Program-made: the position numbers and the translations under genes
Shown here: positions 1-6,041 of the stretch, piece after piece
Numbering within the stretch: the first letter of the stretch is position 1
Layout of the letters: each line of letters opens with the position of its first letter
Origin: Paracoccaceae bacterium
Lineage (GTDB): Bacteria > Pseudomonadota > Alphaproteobacteria > Rhodobacterales > Rhodobacteraceae
Length of the DNA stretch: 6,041 bases
NCBI GenBank assembly: GCA_016765235.1
Contig: JAESQH010000064.1
Span: forward strand, 24,282 to 30,322
Reading direction: 5' to 3'
Notes under the pieces: generated by a model
Database searches by the model: none
Seen by the model: the letters and a program-made list of their open reading frames with translations, nothing else
Told to the model about the DNA's origin: nothing

Positions 1-459
1 CCTACCCTGTTGCCGCTTCCAGTCCTGCTTCTTGTCGCTCGCGCGTTTGTCTTGCTTCTGTTTACCTTTGGCGATGCCCAGCAACAATTTCGCGCGACCC
101 TTATCGTTGAAATATATCTTCAGCGGCACAAGAGTCATTCCCTGACGCCCGACTTCAGCCCACAGTTTCGACAACTCGCGCTTGGAAGCCAGAAGTTTAC
201 GGCGGCGACGTTCTTCGTGTTGAAACGTTTTGGCTTGGTCGTACTTCGGGATGTGGGAGTTAATCAACCACAACTCTCCATCCTCGATGGCGGCGTAACT
301 TTCGGCGATATTTACACCGCCCTCCCGCATGGATTTCACCTCGGAGCCTTCAAGGATCATCCCGCATTCCAGCGTATCTTCGACCGCATAATTGTGCCGC
401 GCCTTCCGGTTCTCGGCGACGGTCTTATTGTTTGGGTCAGCTTTCTTGCGCGGTGCCAT
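1..459 (-). CDS. smpB: SsrA-binding protein SmpB (partial, C-terminal end beyond window)
   Basis: SmpB binds the tRNA-like domain of tmRNA (SsrA) and delivers it to stalled ribosomes for trans-translation in the cytoplasm. The 153 visible codons cover nearly the whole protein (family about 150-160 residues). Family landmarks run in order: NRKARHNY at residues 17-24, EGSEVKSMREG at 37-47 followed by GGVNIAESYAAI, HIPKY near 69-73, the basic RRRRKLLASKREL stretch at 84-96, and KGK at 131-133 opening the basic C-terminal tail with DKR at 137-139. No stop codon is reached before the window edge, so only a few tail residues should be missing. The ATG overlaps the stop of the upstream kinase gene by one base (TAATG) and has no clear Shine-Dalgarno sequence, which points to translational coupling. 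Oddity: residue 136, normally His in the tail, is Gln. The identification is very secure. Confidence 0.96.
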   Translation of the reverse strand, partial: MAPRKKADPNNKTVAENRKARHNYAVEDTLECGMILEGSEVKSMREGGVNIAESYAAIEDGELWLINSHIPKYDQAKTFQHEERRRRKLLASKRELSKLWAEVGRQGMTLVPLKIYFNDKGRAKLLLGIAKGKQKQDKRASDKKQDWKRQQGR

Positions 460-971
460 TAATCTGTTATCCGTTGGCCATTCAGGCGGGTCATTTCTTC
501 GTCCGAGGGGGCTTCCCACATCGACTCAATAAAATCGAACATGTCACGTGTCACCTCGAACTGAAAGGTCTCCGCTTGCTCCGCATTGCGTTTTTGCACC
601 CGCTGCCACCGGATTTCGCTGGGAACATCGCGAAAATGAAGTTGAACGGAAAATCCTTGTTCCTCAGCCCAGTTCACAAATATGTCGCGCTCCAGTTTAT
701 TGGTCAGGCCACAGTCAAAAACCGCTGGCGTACCAAGCGCGACCAATCGTTCAGCCACGCTCCGCATCTGTGCGCAGTTACGTTGAACGCGCTCATATAA
801 CCACTCGAACAGGTTTTCGTTCGGTTTGTCGGCGTTGTGCAAACGCTGCATCCACTCATCAATAGAAAAGCGCACCCCGTCAACGGATTGCGCCAGTTCT
901 TCGGCGTATGTCGATTTCCCCGCCCCCGTCGCCCCGCAAACGAGATGTATGTCGGCTCGACGTTCAGACAT
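459..971 (-). CDS. Small P-loop ATP-binding protein, AAA_33 / zeta-like kinase fold
   Basis: This is a 170-residue predicted cytoplasmic protein with no signal peptide or membrane segment. A Walker A motif GATGAGKST lies at residues 13-21 straight after a hydrophobic beta strand (IHLVC). A DE pair at 38-39 (FSIDEWM), a second strand ending in FDCG at 85-88 and an arginine-rich helix at 121-128 (RWQRVQKR) that could serve as an adenylate-kinase-style lid complete the pattern of small nucleotide/metabolite kinases and zeta-toxin-like phosphotransferases. The family is known to phosphorylate varied small molecules; the substrate here cannot be read from sequence. It starts 2 nt after the dapA stop with no good Shine-Dalgarno sequence, and its stop overlaps the smpB start, so it is almost certainly co-expressed with both. 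No adjacent small antitoxin-like gene is seen, which argues against a classical zeta toxin module. The fold is confident; the function is unknown. Confidence 0.88.
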   Translation of the reverse strand: MSERRADIHLVCGATGAGKSTYAEELAQSVDGVRFSIDEWMQRLHNADKPNENLFEWLYERVQRNCAQMRSVAERLVALGTPAVFDCGLTNKLERDIFVNWAEEQGFSVQLHFRDVPSEIRWQRVQKRNAEQAETFQFEVTRDMFDFIESMWEAPSDEEMTRLNGQRITD

Positions 972-973
972 TG

Positions 974-1849
974 TTAATTAATTAGCCCGGCGTGGCGCAT
1001 CGCATCTTCGATTTGCGCTTTGGTTTCGGGTAACAATCCGGTCAAAGGCAAACGTACTTCGTCCAAACATTTCCCCAGTACGGCCAAGCCATGCTTAGCA
1101 CCCGCGACACCCGGCTCAGCGAAAATAGCAGTGTGAAGCGGCATCAGTTTATCCTGCAAGGCAAGCGCTTTCGTGAAGTCGCCCACCAGCGTCGCCTCTT
1201 GGAATTCAGCGCACAACGCAGGGGCGACATTTGCCGTAACCGAAATGCAACCATGGCCACCTTGCGCGTTATAGCCAAGCGCGGAGGCATCCTCGCCCGA
1301 AAGCTGGATGAAATCGTTGCCACAGGTAATCCGCTGATCCGAAACCCGCACGATATCGCCGGTTGCGTCTTTTACACCGACAATACGTGGCAGTTTGGCC
1401 AACTCGCCCATCGTTTCGGGTGTCATATCCACGACCGAGCGACCGGGGATATTGTAGATGATGATCGGAATATCGCTGGCGTCATGCACAGCCGTGAAAT
1501 GTGCGATCAAGCCGCGCTGCGTCGGTTTGTTGTAGTAAGGCGTAACGACCAACGCGCCATCCGCGCCGACTTTGTCGGCAAATCGCACAAAACGGATCGC
1601 CTCGGTAGTGTTGTTGGACCCTGCACCTGCGATCACCGGTACGCGACCAGCGACGGTTTGCACGACCACCTCGATCACACGCTCATGTTCAACGTGGGTT
1701 AGGGTCGGTGATTCACCAGTTGTGCCCACAGGAACCATCCCGTGGCTACCCTCCGCGATATGCCACTCGACAAGCGCCTTCAGTGCGTCTTCATCCACCT
1801 TGCCGTTTTGGAACGGGGTGATAAGCGCTGGCATAGAACCTTTGAACAT
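974..1849 (-). CDS. dapA: 4-hydroxy-tetrahydrodipicolinate synthase DapA
   Basis: DapA condenses pyruvate with L-aspartate-4-semialdehyde to 4-hydroxy-tetrahydrodipicolinate, the first committed step toward meso-diaminopimelate and lysine, in the cytoplasm, usually as a homotetramer. The protein has 291 residues, the normal length. Visible active-site elements are GTTGE with Thr43/Thr44, TPYYNKP with Tyr106, IIYNIPGR with Tyr132 and Arg137, and VGVKDATGD with the Schiff-base Lys160; the C-terminal part has the usual GGHGCISVTANVAP segment (197-210). The start at MFKGSMPALITPF is chosen because it matches the family N-terminus and has a GGAGG ribosome site 5 nt upstream. The frame stays open a further 453 bases upstream, but that extension would run antisense through the slt start and is not family sequence. 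It leads the operon with the kinase and smpB and is divergent from slt. Confidence 0.97.
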   Translation of the reverse strand: MFKGSMPALITPFQNGKVDEDALKALVEWHIAEGSHGMVPVGTTGESPTLTHVEHERVIEVVVQTVAGRVPVIAGAGSNNTTEAIRFVRFADKVGADGALVVTPYYNKPTQRGLIAHFTAVHDASDIPIIIYNIPGRSVVDMTPETMGELAKLPRIVGVKDATGDIVRVSDQRITCGNDFIQLSGEDASALGYNAQGGHGCISVTANVAPALCAEFQEATLVGDFTKALALQDKLMPLHTAIFAEPGVAGAKHGLAVLGKCLDEVRLPLTGLLPETKAQIEDAMRHAGLIN

Positions 1850-1854
1850 TGGGG

Positions 1855-1859
1855 CCTCC
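1855..1859 (-). promoter_or_regulatory. Ribosome binding site of dapA
   Basis: A perfect GGAGG on the minus strand lies 5 nt before the ATG at 1849. It fixes the dapA start and rules out the longer open frame that continues into slt. It is the only strong Shine-Dalgarno sequence in the leftward operon, consistent with the two downstream genes relying on coupling. Confidence 0.85.
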
Positions 1860-1923
1860 GAGGGTTTGATCTGTCTAGTCGCAGCACTAACGGCGAATTG
1901 ATGCCACCGCAAGCAAGCGATAC

Positions 1924-1953
1924 GAGACATATAGGCGAAAATTGTGCTATACG
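1924..1953 (+). promoter_or_regulatory. Candidate sigma-70-type promoter for slt
   Basis: GAGACA at 1924-1929 matches four of six positions of the -35 consensus. After an 18-nt spacer comes TATACG at 1948-1953, preceded by TG with one base between, i.e. an extended -10 (TGCTATACG). Transcription would start near 1960, giving a leader of about 25 nt before the slt ATG. It is placed by eye only. Confidence 0.4.
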
Positions 1954-1958
1954 AACAA
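1928..1958 (-). promoter_or_regulatory. Weak candidate promoter for the dapA operon
   Basis: Read on the minus strand, TTGTTC (1958-1953) and TATATG (1933-1928) are separated by 19 nt, slightly longer than ideal. The T-rich double tract just upstream of TTGTTC resembles an UP element. If real, it overlaps the slt promoter candidate back to back. Both hexamers are poor matches, so this is tentative. Confidence 0.2.
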
Positions 1959-1977
1959 AAAAACCTAAAAAAATATT

Positions 1978-1981
1978 GAGG
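1978..1981 (+). promoter_or_regulatory. Ribosome binding site of slt
   Basis: GAGG ends 4 nt before the ATG at 1986. The spacing is a little short but acceptable, and it supports this start, which also gives a well-formed signal peptide directly from the first codon. Confidence 0.65.
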
Positions 1982-1985
1982 CACT

Positions 1986-3953
1986 ATGAAGTTTTCCAAG
2001 TTACGCACCAGTTTACCTGTGGCGCTGGCAGTCCTTGTCGGCAGCATTACTGCGGCTGTGGGGCAAACCCCCACGCAAAATGGCGCGGCATTGGCGACGG
2101 CCTTGTCCGCAGCAGAGGCTGGCAACTGGAATGACGCAGTGGCCCTTGCACGGCGCAACAAAGACCCCATTGCGGTTGAAATCGTTGAGTGGGCCCGCTT
2201 GCGCGCAGGTGAGGGAACGTTCGGTGAATATGAAAAATTCCTTAACGCCAACGCCGACTGGCCCGGCTTGCCATTACTGCAAAAGGTTTCGGAAGAGTTC
2301 ATCCCCCAAGGCCTAAACCCGCAACGTGTTGTTAACTATTTCGCAACCCAAAACCCGAAAACCGGATGGGGGGCTTTGCGTTTGGCCCAAGCCTATCAGG
2401 CTTTGGGAAAACACACTGAGGCGGGCGCCGAGGTCATTTACGCATGGCAGGAGTTTTCCCTTAGCGAAGAAGAACAAGACGCCCTTTGGAAAGGCTTTTC
2501 CAAAACGTTGAAACCTTATAACGACGATCGTCTAGACCTGTTGTTGTGGAAACGCTTGGTAACCGAAGCAGGGCGCATGTTGTCGATTGTCACGCCGTCT
2601 GAACGCGCGCTGGCTAAGGTCCGCATAGCGCTGCAACAAGATAAAAACGGGGTGGATTTGATGATTTCTGCCCTGCCAAAATCCGTGTCGCGTGATGCGG
2701 GGCTAGCATATGACCGTTTCCGCTGGCGTATTAGCAAGGAATATTGGGATAGCGCCCACGACATGTTGGTAGAACGCTCCGGTTCGCTCGACAACTTGGG
2801 GCGTCCTGAATTCTGGGCCAGCAAACGCCGCAGTTATGCGCGCCGTGCGATGCGCGCAGGCGATAATCGCGCCGCCTATTATCTGGCCAGCCAGCATTTT
2901 CTGACGCCTGACCAAACCGGGTATTCCGATCTGGAATGGCTGTCGGGCTTCTTGGCTTTACGAAAGCTTAACGACCCTGCACGGGCCATTAAGCATTTCA
3001 ACAATGTTAGGGCGGCAACCGTTTCGCCCATAAGTGTAGGCCGCGTAGGCTATTGGTTGGGGCGCAGTTACGAGGCCATGGGGGATTTGGCAAACGCCAA
3101 AGCATCCTACGCTTTAGCTGCCACCTATCAGACCAGCTTTTATGGGCAATTGGCGGCGGAACGCGCCGGATTACCACCAGATCAAAGCATCGCTGGCGCA
3201 GACCTTCCTGCCGATTGGACACGGCAACCGTTCTTGCGGAGCGACACCGTTCGGGCGGGGTTCCTGTACCATTTCGCAGGGGAGGATTGGTTAGCCAGCT
3301 GGTTCTTAACCCGCGCCTCCATAACATTAACCGTCAAGGAACGCGCCGCGCTGGGGCAGTTGGCATTGGATTTGGGCAAACCCTACGCCGCGTTGAAAGT
3401 CGCCAAAGAAGCAGCAACCAACGGTGATGTAATCCCGCATGCCTATTACCCGATCACGGATCTTGCCAGTTTCAACAGCCCCGTTCCCGCTGAACTGGCT
3501 ATGGCCATCGCACGCCAAGAAAGCGAATTTAACCCCGGTGCTAAAAGCTCCGCCGGGGCACTTGGTTTGATGCAGGTGATGCCGGGAACCGCCAAGATCG
3601 TCGCGAAGGATTTGGGGATAACTTATTCCACCAAAAGCCTCGGTGAAGACTGGGAATACAACGCCCGTATCGGCACGGCTTATCTGGCAGAAATGCTGGA
3701 GCGCTATGACGGGTCAGCCCTGCTGGCCGCCGCTGCATACAACGCAGGCCCGAACCGCGCCGACCGCTGGATCGAGGAATTCGGCGACCCGCGGTCACCC
3801 AACGTCGACGCCATTGAGTGGATCGAAACGATCCCCTACCGCGAAACCCGCAACTATGTGATGCGCGTTAACGAAGCGTTATTCATCTACCGCGCCCGCC
3901 TTTCAGGCGTGGCACCGGCGTTTGTGTTAGAGGGCGAATTGAACGGACGCTAG
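1986..3953 (+). CDS. slt: Exported soluble lytic murein transglycosylase, Slt70 type (GH23)
   Basis: The 655-residue protein is close to the length of E. coli Slt70 and cleaves the MurNAc-GlcNAc bond of peptidoglycan in the periplasm, forming 1,6-anhydromuropeptides. A signal peptide covers residues 1-26: basic start (MKFSKLR), hydrophobic core, and likely cleavage after AVG, before Gln27. There is no lipobox Cys, so a soluble periplasmic form is expected. Residues of about 30-490 form a long alpha-helical, TPR-like region matching the superhelical U-shaped domain (for example WGALRLAQAYQALGKHTEA and VGYWLGRSYEAMGDLANAKA). The C-terminal catalytic domain shows the family motifs: ARQESEFNP with catalytic Glu512, GALGLMQVMPGTA ending near 536, AAYNAGPNRADRW from 583, and IPYRETRNYVMRV from 616. 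It is divergent from dapA; the next gene on the same strand is 53 nt away and no convincing terminator lies between them. Confidence 0.96.
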   Translation: MKFSKLRTSLPVALAVLVGSITAAVGQTPTQNGAALATALSAAEAGNWNDAVALARRNKDPIAVEIVEWARLRAGEGTFGEYEKFLNANADWPGLPLLQKVSEEFIPQGLNPQRVVNYFATQNPKTGWGALRLAQAYQALGKHTEAGAEVIYAWQEFSLSEEEQDALWKGFSKTLKPYNDDRLDLLLWKRLVTEAGRMLSIVTPSERALAKVRIALQQDKNGVDLMISALPKSVSRDAGLAYDRFRWRISKEYWDSAHDMLVERSGSLDNLGRPEFWASKRRSYARRAMRAGDNRAAYYLASQHFLTPDQTGYSDLEWLSGFLALRKLNDPARAIKHFNNVRAATVSPISVGRVGYWLGRSYEAMGDLANAKASYALAATYQTSFYGQLAAERAGLPPDQSIAGADLPADWTRQPFLRSDTVRAGFLYHFAGEDWLASWFLTRASITLTVKERAALGQLALDLGKPYAALKVAKEAATNGDVIPHAYYPITDLASFNSPVPAELAMAIARQESEFNPGAKSSAGALGLMQVMPGTAKIVAKDLGITYSTKSLGEDWEYNARIGTAYLAEMLERYDGSALLAAAAYNAGPNRADRWIEEFGDPRSPNVDAIEWIETIPYRETRNYVMRVNEALFIYRARLSGVAPAFVLEGELNGR

Positions 3954-4006
3954 GTAATTCCAAAAAGGAACTTTTCTTTCCGCCCACCGTCTGTAAACTC
4001 GCGCTT

Positions 4007-5203
4007 ATGACACATTCTGATACGCCCAAAGGGCCACTTCACGGGGTCCGCGTTCTTGACCTGACCCGCATTCTCGCAGGCCCTACCAGCACACAGCTTC
4101 TGGGGGATTACGGCGCTGACATCGTTAAGGTGGAGCGCCCCGGAAAAGGCGACGACACCCGCGCTTGGGGGCCTCCCTATCTGCGCGATGCCGATGGCAT
4201 TGAGACAAGCGAGAGCGCCTATTATATGGCCGCGAACCGCAACAAGCGATCCATCGCACTGGATATGTCCACACCGGAAGGTGCTGATACCATTCGCCAA
4301 CTCGCCACCAAATGCGATATTCTGGTGGAGAATTTCAAAACTGGCGGGTTGAAGAAATACGGGCTGGATTACGCAAGCCTGAAGGCGATTAACCCGTCGT
4401 TAATCTATTGCTCCATCACCGGATTTGGCCAGACGGGGCCGAACGCAGGGCTGGCCGGTTACGATCTTATGGCGCAGGGTTACGGCGGGATCATGAGCCT
4501 GACCGGCGCACCTGACGGCGAACCGATGAAGGTCGGCGTTGGTATCGCGGACGTCATGTGCGGCATGTACGCCACCACCGCGATTCTGGCGGCCCTGCGC
4601 CACCGTGATCAAACTGGCGAGGGCCAACATATCGACGTCGCCCTCGTTGACACTCAAGTCGCGTGGCTGATTAACGAGGGGGTGAATTACCTCACCTCCG
4701 GCGAGATTCCGGTGCGTCGTGGCAACCAGCACCCCAACATCGTGCCCTACCAGATATTCGAGGTCAGCGACGGGCATTTGATTATCGCGGTCGGCAACGA
4801 CGCCCAATTCGCCAAGTTCTGCGCCGCCATCGGTCATTCAGCACTGGCCGATGATCCACACTATAAGGTTAATATCGACCGAATTGCCAATCGCGAGGTT
4901 CTGCTGGAAACCCTGATCCCGATTATTCAACAAATCGACAAGGATACGTTGCTGTCTGCGATGAATAAAGCAGGCGTCACCTGCGGCCCGATCAATGACG
5001 TCGCCGAAGTTTTCGCCAGCGATCAAGTCGCCGCGCGCGACATGAAAATCACCATTCCGCACCCGCTGTCAGGGTCCGGCACCGTTGATCTTATCGGCAA
5101 TCCGGTTAAGTTTTCGCAAACACCGGTGACATATCGCAAAGCGCCGCCAGCGTGTGGTGCAGATACGGATGAAATCCTGAACGATTGGTTAAAGGAAGAT
5201 TAA
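4007..5203 (+). CDS. CaiB/BaiF family (class III) CoA-transferase, SUGCT-like
   Basis: This 398-residue cytoplasmic enzyme is predicted to move CoA between carboxylic acids through an Asp-bound anhydride, as class III transferases do. Family features are LDLTRILAGP (17-26), VKVERPGKGDDTR (40-52), NRNKRSIALD (77-86), VENF (107-110), CSITGFGQTGP (135-145), GYDLMAQ from 151, and IADVMCGMYA, whose Asp182 aligns with the catalytic Asp169 of formyl-CoA transferase. GDDTRAWGPP and IVPYQIFE recall the succinate-hydroxymethylglutarate/glutarate CoA-transferase branch (SUGCT), so a dicarboxylate acceptor is a reasonable inference but the substrate is not proven. The ATG at 4007 has no Shine-Dalgarno sequence and no alternative ATG, GTG or TTG start nearby in frame; the sequence TAAACT at 3994-3999 could be a -10 element giving a leaderless mRNA. 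The stop overlaps the next gene's ATG (TAATG), which implies a functional pair with the MDR oxidoreductase. Confidence 0.93.
   Translation: MTHSDTPKGPLHGVRVLDLTRILAGPTSTQLLGDYGADIVKVERPGKGDDTRAWGPPYLRDADGIETSESAYYMAANRNKRSIALDMSTPEGADTIRQLATKCDILVENFKTGGLKKYGLDYASLKAINPSLIYCSITGFGQTGPNAGLAGYDLMAQGYGGIMSLTGAPDGEPMKVGVGIADVMCGMYATTAILAALRHRDQTGEGQHIDVALVDTQVAWLINEGVNYLTSGEIPVRRGNQHPNIVPYQIFEVSDGHLIIAVGNDAQFAKFCAAIGHSALADDPHYKVNIDRIANREVLLETLIPIIQQIDKDTLLSAMNKAGVTCGPINDVAEVFASDQVAARDMKITIPHPLSGSGTVDLIGNPVKFSQTPVTYRKAPPACGADTDEILNDWLKED
5192..5198 (+). promoter_or_regulatory. Ribosome binding site of the MDR oxidoreductase gene
   Basis: AAGGAAG inside the last codons of the CoA-transferase gene sits a few bases before the ATG at 5203. 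It favours that start over the in-frame ATG at 5224, which has no comparable site and would begin at MRALIQLEDG. Confidence 0.65.
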
Positions 5204-6041
5204 TGGCCGATATTCCTGACACAATGCGCGCGCTTATTCAGTTGGAAGACGGATATTCCGGTAAATCCGAAGGCCCGGCAATCTCCGATGCAGCGTTGTA
5301 TTTGGAGGAAGCACAAATTCCCGTGCCAGTCCCCGCCAAAGGTCAGGTATTAATAAAACTGCGGGTAGCCTCGGTGAACCCGTCGGATTTACACTTTATT
5401 AAGGGTGAGTACGGCCAGCCACGGCGCAAAGGCTCACCCGCAGGTTTTGAAGGTTGCGGAGACGTCGTAGTTGCCGGTGAAGGCGCCGAGGGACTGGTAG
5501 GCAAACGCGTTGCGTTTGCGGTTTCGCCAAGCGGTTCCGGGGCGTGGGCAGAATACGCGTTAACGGATGCAATCGCCAGCATACCGCTTAGGGCGGATAT
5601 CTCTGACATCGATGGAGCCGCGCAAATTGTTAACCCTCTGACTGCAATGGCGATGGTGGATATTGCTGCGAAAGACGGCGATGCCTTCGTGATTTCCGCC
5701 GCAACCAGCCAGCTGGGCAAGCTGATGATCGGCCTTGCCAAAGACATGAAGCTGAAAGTCATCGCACTGGTCCGCCGCGAGGAGGCCGTCGCGTCGCTAA
5801 AAACGCTGGGCGCCACGGAGGTGTTAGTGACAACCGCCCCCGATTTCGCAGACCAATTCGCAACCATCAGCCGCGCCCTAAAACCGCGCGTATTTCTGGA
5901 TGCCGTATCCGACCAAATATGCGAAACGGTTTTCACCCTGATGCCCAATAACGCCCGCTGGGTCAGTTATGGCAAACTCGGCACTGAAGCCCCGCGCCTT
6001 ACCCAAATGGGCCAACTGATTTTCATGGGCAAACGGATCGA
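5203..6041 (+). CDS. Zinc-independent MDR-family oxidoreductase (quinone reductase / enoyl reductase-like), partial
   Basis: The reading frame is open for 279 codons to the window edge, so the C-terminus is missing (family usually about 320-370 residues). The medium-chain dehydrogenase/reductase layout is visible: a GroES-like N-terminal domain with GQVLIKLRVASVNPSDLHFIKGEYG (47-71), GFEGCGDVV (81-89), GKRVAF (100-105) and WAEY (115-118); then NPLTAM (144-149) and a Rossmann domain with strand FVISA and loop ATSQLGKL (167-174), and VIALVRREE (186-194), whose Arg pair after the second strand suggests NADPH rather than NADH. The Cys/His ligands of zinc alcohol dehydrogenases are absent, placing it with quinone oxidoreductase and enoyl-CoA/ACP reductase-like members. 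Its loop lacks the usual AGAGGVG form. The start overlaps the CoA-transferase stop (TAATG), so the two are co-translated; reduction of an enoyl-CoA or related acyl-CoA pathway intermediate is plausible but unproven. Confidence 0.88.
   Translation, partial: MADIPDTMRALIQLEDGYSGKSEGPAISDAALYLEEAQIPVPVPAKGQVLIKLRVASVNPSDLHFIKGEYGQPRRKGSPAGFEGCGDVVVAGEGAEGLVGKRVAFAVSPSGSGAWAEYALTDAIASIPLRADISDIDGAAQIVNPLTAMAMVDIAAKDGDAFVISAATSQLGKLMIGLAKDMKLKVIALVRREEAVASLKTLGATEVLVTTAPDFADQFATISRALKPRVFLDAVSDQICETVFTLMPNNARWVSYGKLGTEAPRLTQMGQLIFMGKRI

Larger units (their letters stand above)
1850..1985. promoter_or_regulatory. Divergent dapA / slt intergenic control region
   Basis: This 136-bp gene-free stretch separates the starts of two divergent genes and must hold the promoters for both. 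The slt-proximal half is much richer in A/T than the flanking genes. It contains two A7 tracts (1957-1963 and 1967-1973) that begin exactly 10 bp apart, a pattern expected to bend DNA. A short inverted pair TATAG (1930-1934) / CTATA (1947-1951) brackets a 12-nt spacer and could be a small operator, but five base pairs is too short to claim one. No riboswitch-like or attenuator structure was recognised in the roughly 75-nt leader that dapA would have from the candidate promoter at 1928-1958. Confidence 0.7.

Noticed and set aside
10..462. 150-codon plus-strand open frame at the left edge
   Set aside because: It is antisense to smpB, which is unmistakable; the product has no recognisable features.
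459..971. Zeta-type toxin of a toxin-antitoxin pair
   Set aside because: The fold is similar, but no antitoxin-sized gene is adjacent and the gene is embedded between two housekeeping genes in one operon.
1850..2302. Minus-strand open frame extending dapA by 151 codons upstream of its start
   Set aside because: It runs antisense through the slt signal peptide and start, has no DapA family sequence, and the GGAGG at 1855-1859 fixes the real start at 1849.
3963..3975. Small inverted repeat AAAAG-GAA-CTTTT after slt, possible terminator
   Set aside because: The stem is only 5 bp, almost all A-T, with a 3-nt loop and no T-run after it; it would not be a stable intrinsic terminator.
3932..3985. 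GGGCG / CGCCC inverted pair around the slt stop codon
   Set aside because: Five base pairs separated by 44 nt is expected by chance and has no terminator geometry.
4400..4837. 145-codon minus-strand open frame within the CoA-transferase gene
   Set aside because: It is an antisense shadow of a strongly conserved coding region, with no ribosome site or family resemblance.
5343..5948. 201-codon open frame on the minus strand
   Set aside because: It is fully antisense to the MDR gene, whose translation shows clear family motifs; the Ser/Ala-rich product looks like a shadow frame.
1..6041. Mobile elements, CRISPR arrays, tRNA/rRNA genes or a novel defence system
   Set aside because: No transposase or integrase motifs, direct-repeat arrays or RNA gene signatures were seen, and nearly all of the window is accounted for by six recognisable genes.

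Overview
The window looks like an ordinary piece of an alphaproteobacterial chromosome, most likely a marine Rhodobacterales (Roseobacter-type) bacterium of moderate GC. The basis is the style of the proteins (a 291-residue DapA, a Slt70-like transglycosylase of about 655 residues, an acyl-CoA-oriented CaiB/BaiF transferase) and the slt / dapA / smpB neighbourhood, which I recall as common in that group. I could not run a search to confirm the assignment.

Layout. A divergent intergenic region (1850-1985) splits the window. Leftward (- strand), dapA (974-1849), a small P-loop kinase-like protein (459-971) and smpB (1-459, C-terminal end cut by the window edge) are packed with a 2-nt gap and then a 1-nt TAATG overlap, so they look like one operon with coupled translation. 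Rightward (+ strand), slt (1986-3953) encodes an exported soluble lytic transglycosylase. After a 53-nt gap come a class III CoA-transferase (4007-5203) and a zinc-independent MDR-type oxidoreductase (5203 to the window end, partial), also joined by a TAATG overlap.

Function. DapA commits aspartate semialdehyde to lysine and meso-diaminopimelate, a peptidoglycan precursor, and the divergent slt product cleaves peptidoglycan, so the two sides of the promoter region touch the same cell-wall material. SmpB is the tmRNA partner in ribosome rescue. The kinase between dapA and smpB has no assigned substrate. The CoA-transferase/MDR pair probably acts on dicarboxylyl- or acyl-CoA metabolites; the CoA-transferase resembles the SUGCT (succinate-hydroxymethylglutarate/glutarate) branch.

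I see no mobile element, CRISPR array, tRNA or rRNA, and no evidence for a novel defence or other exotic system. The points worth a second look are modest: the uncharacterised kinase embedded in the operon, a Gln where SmpB normally has the tail His, an atypical nucleotide-binding loop in the MDR protein, overlapping divergent promoter candidates with phased A-tracts, and a CoA-transferase start with no Shine-Dalgarno sequence.
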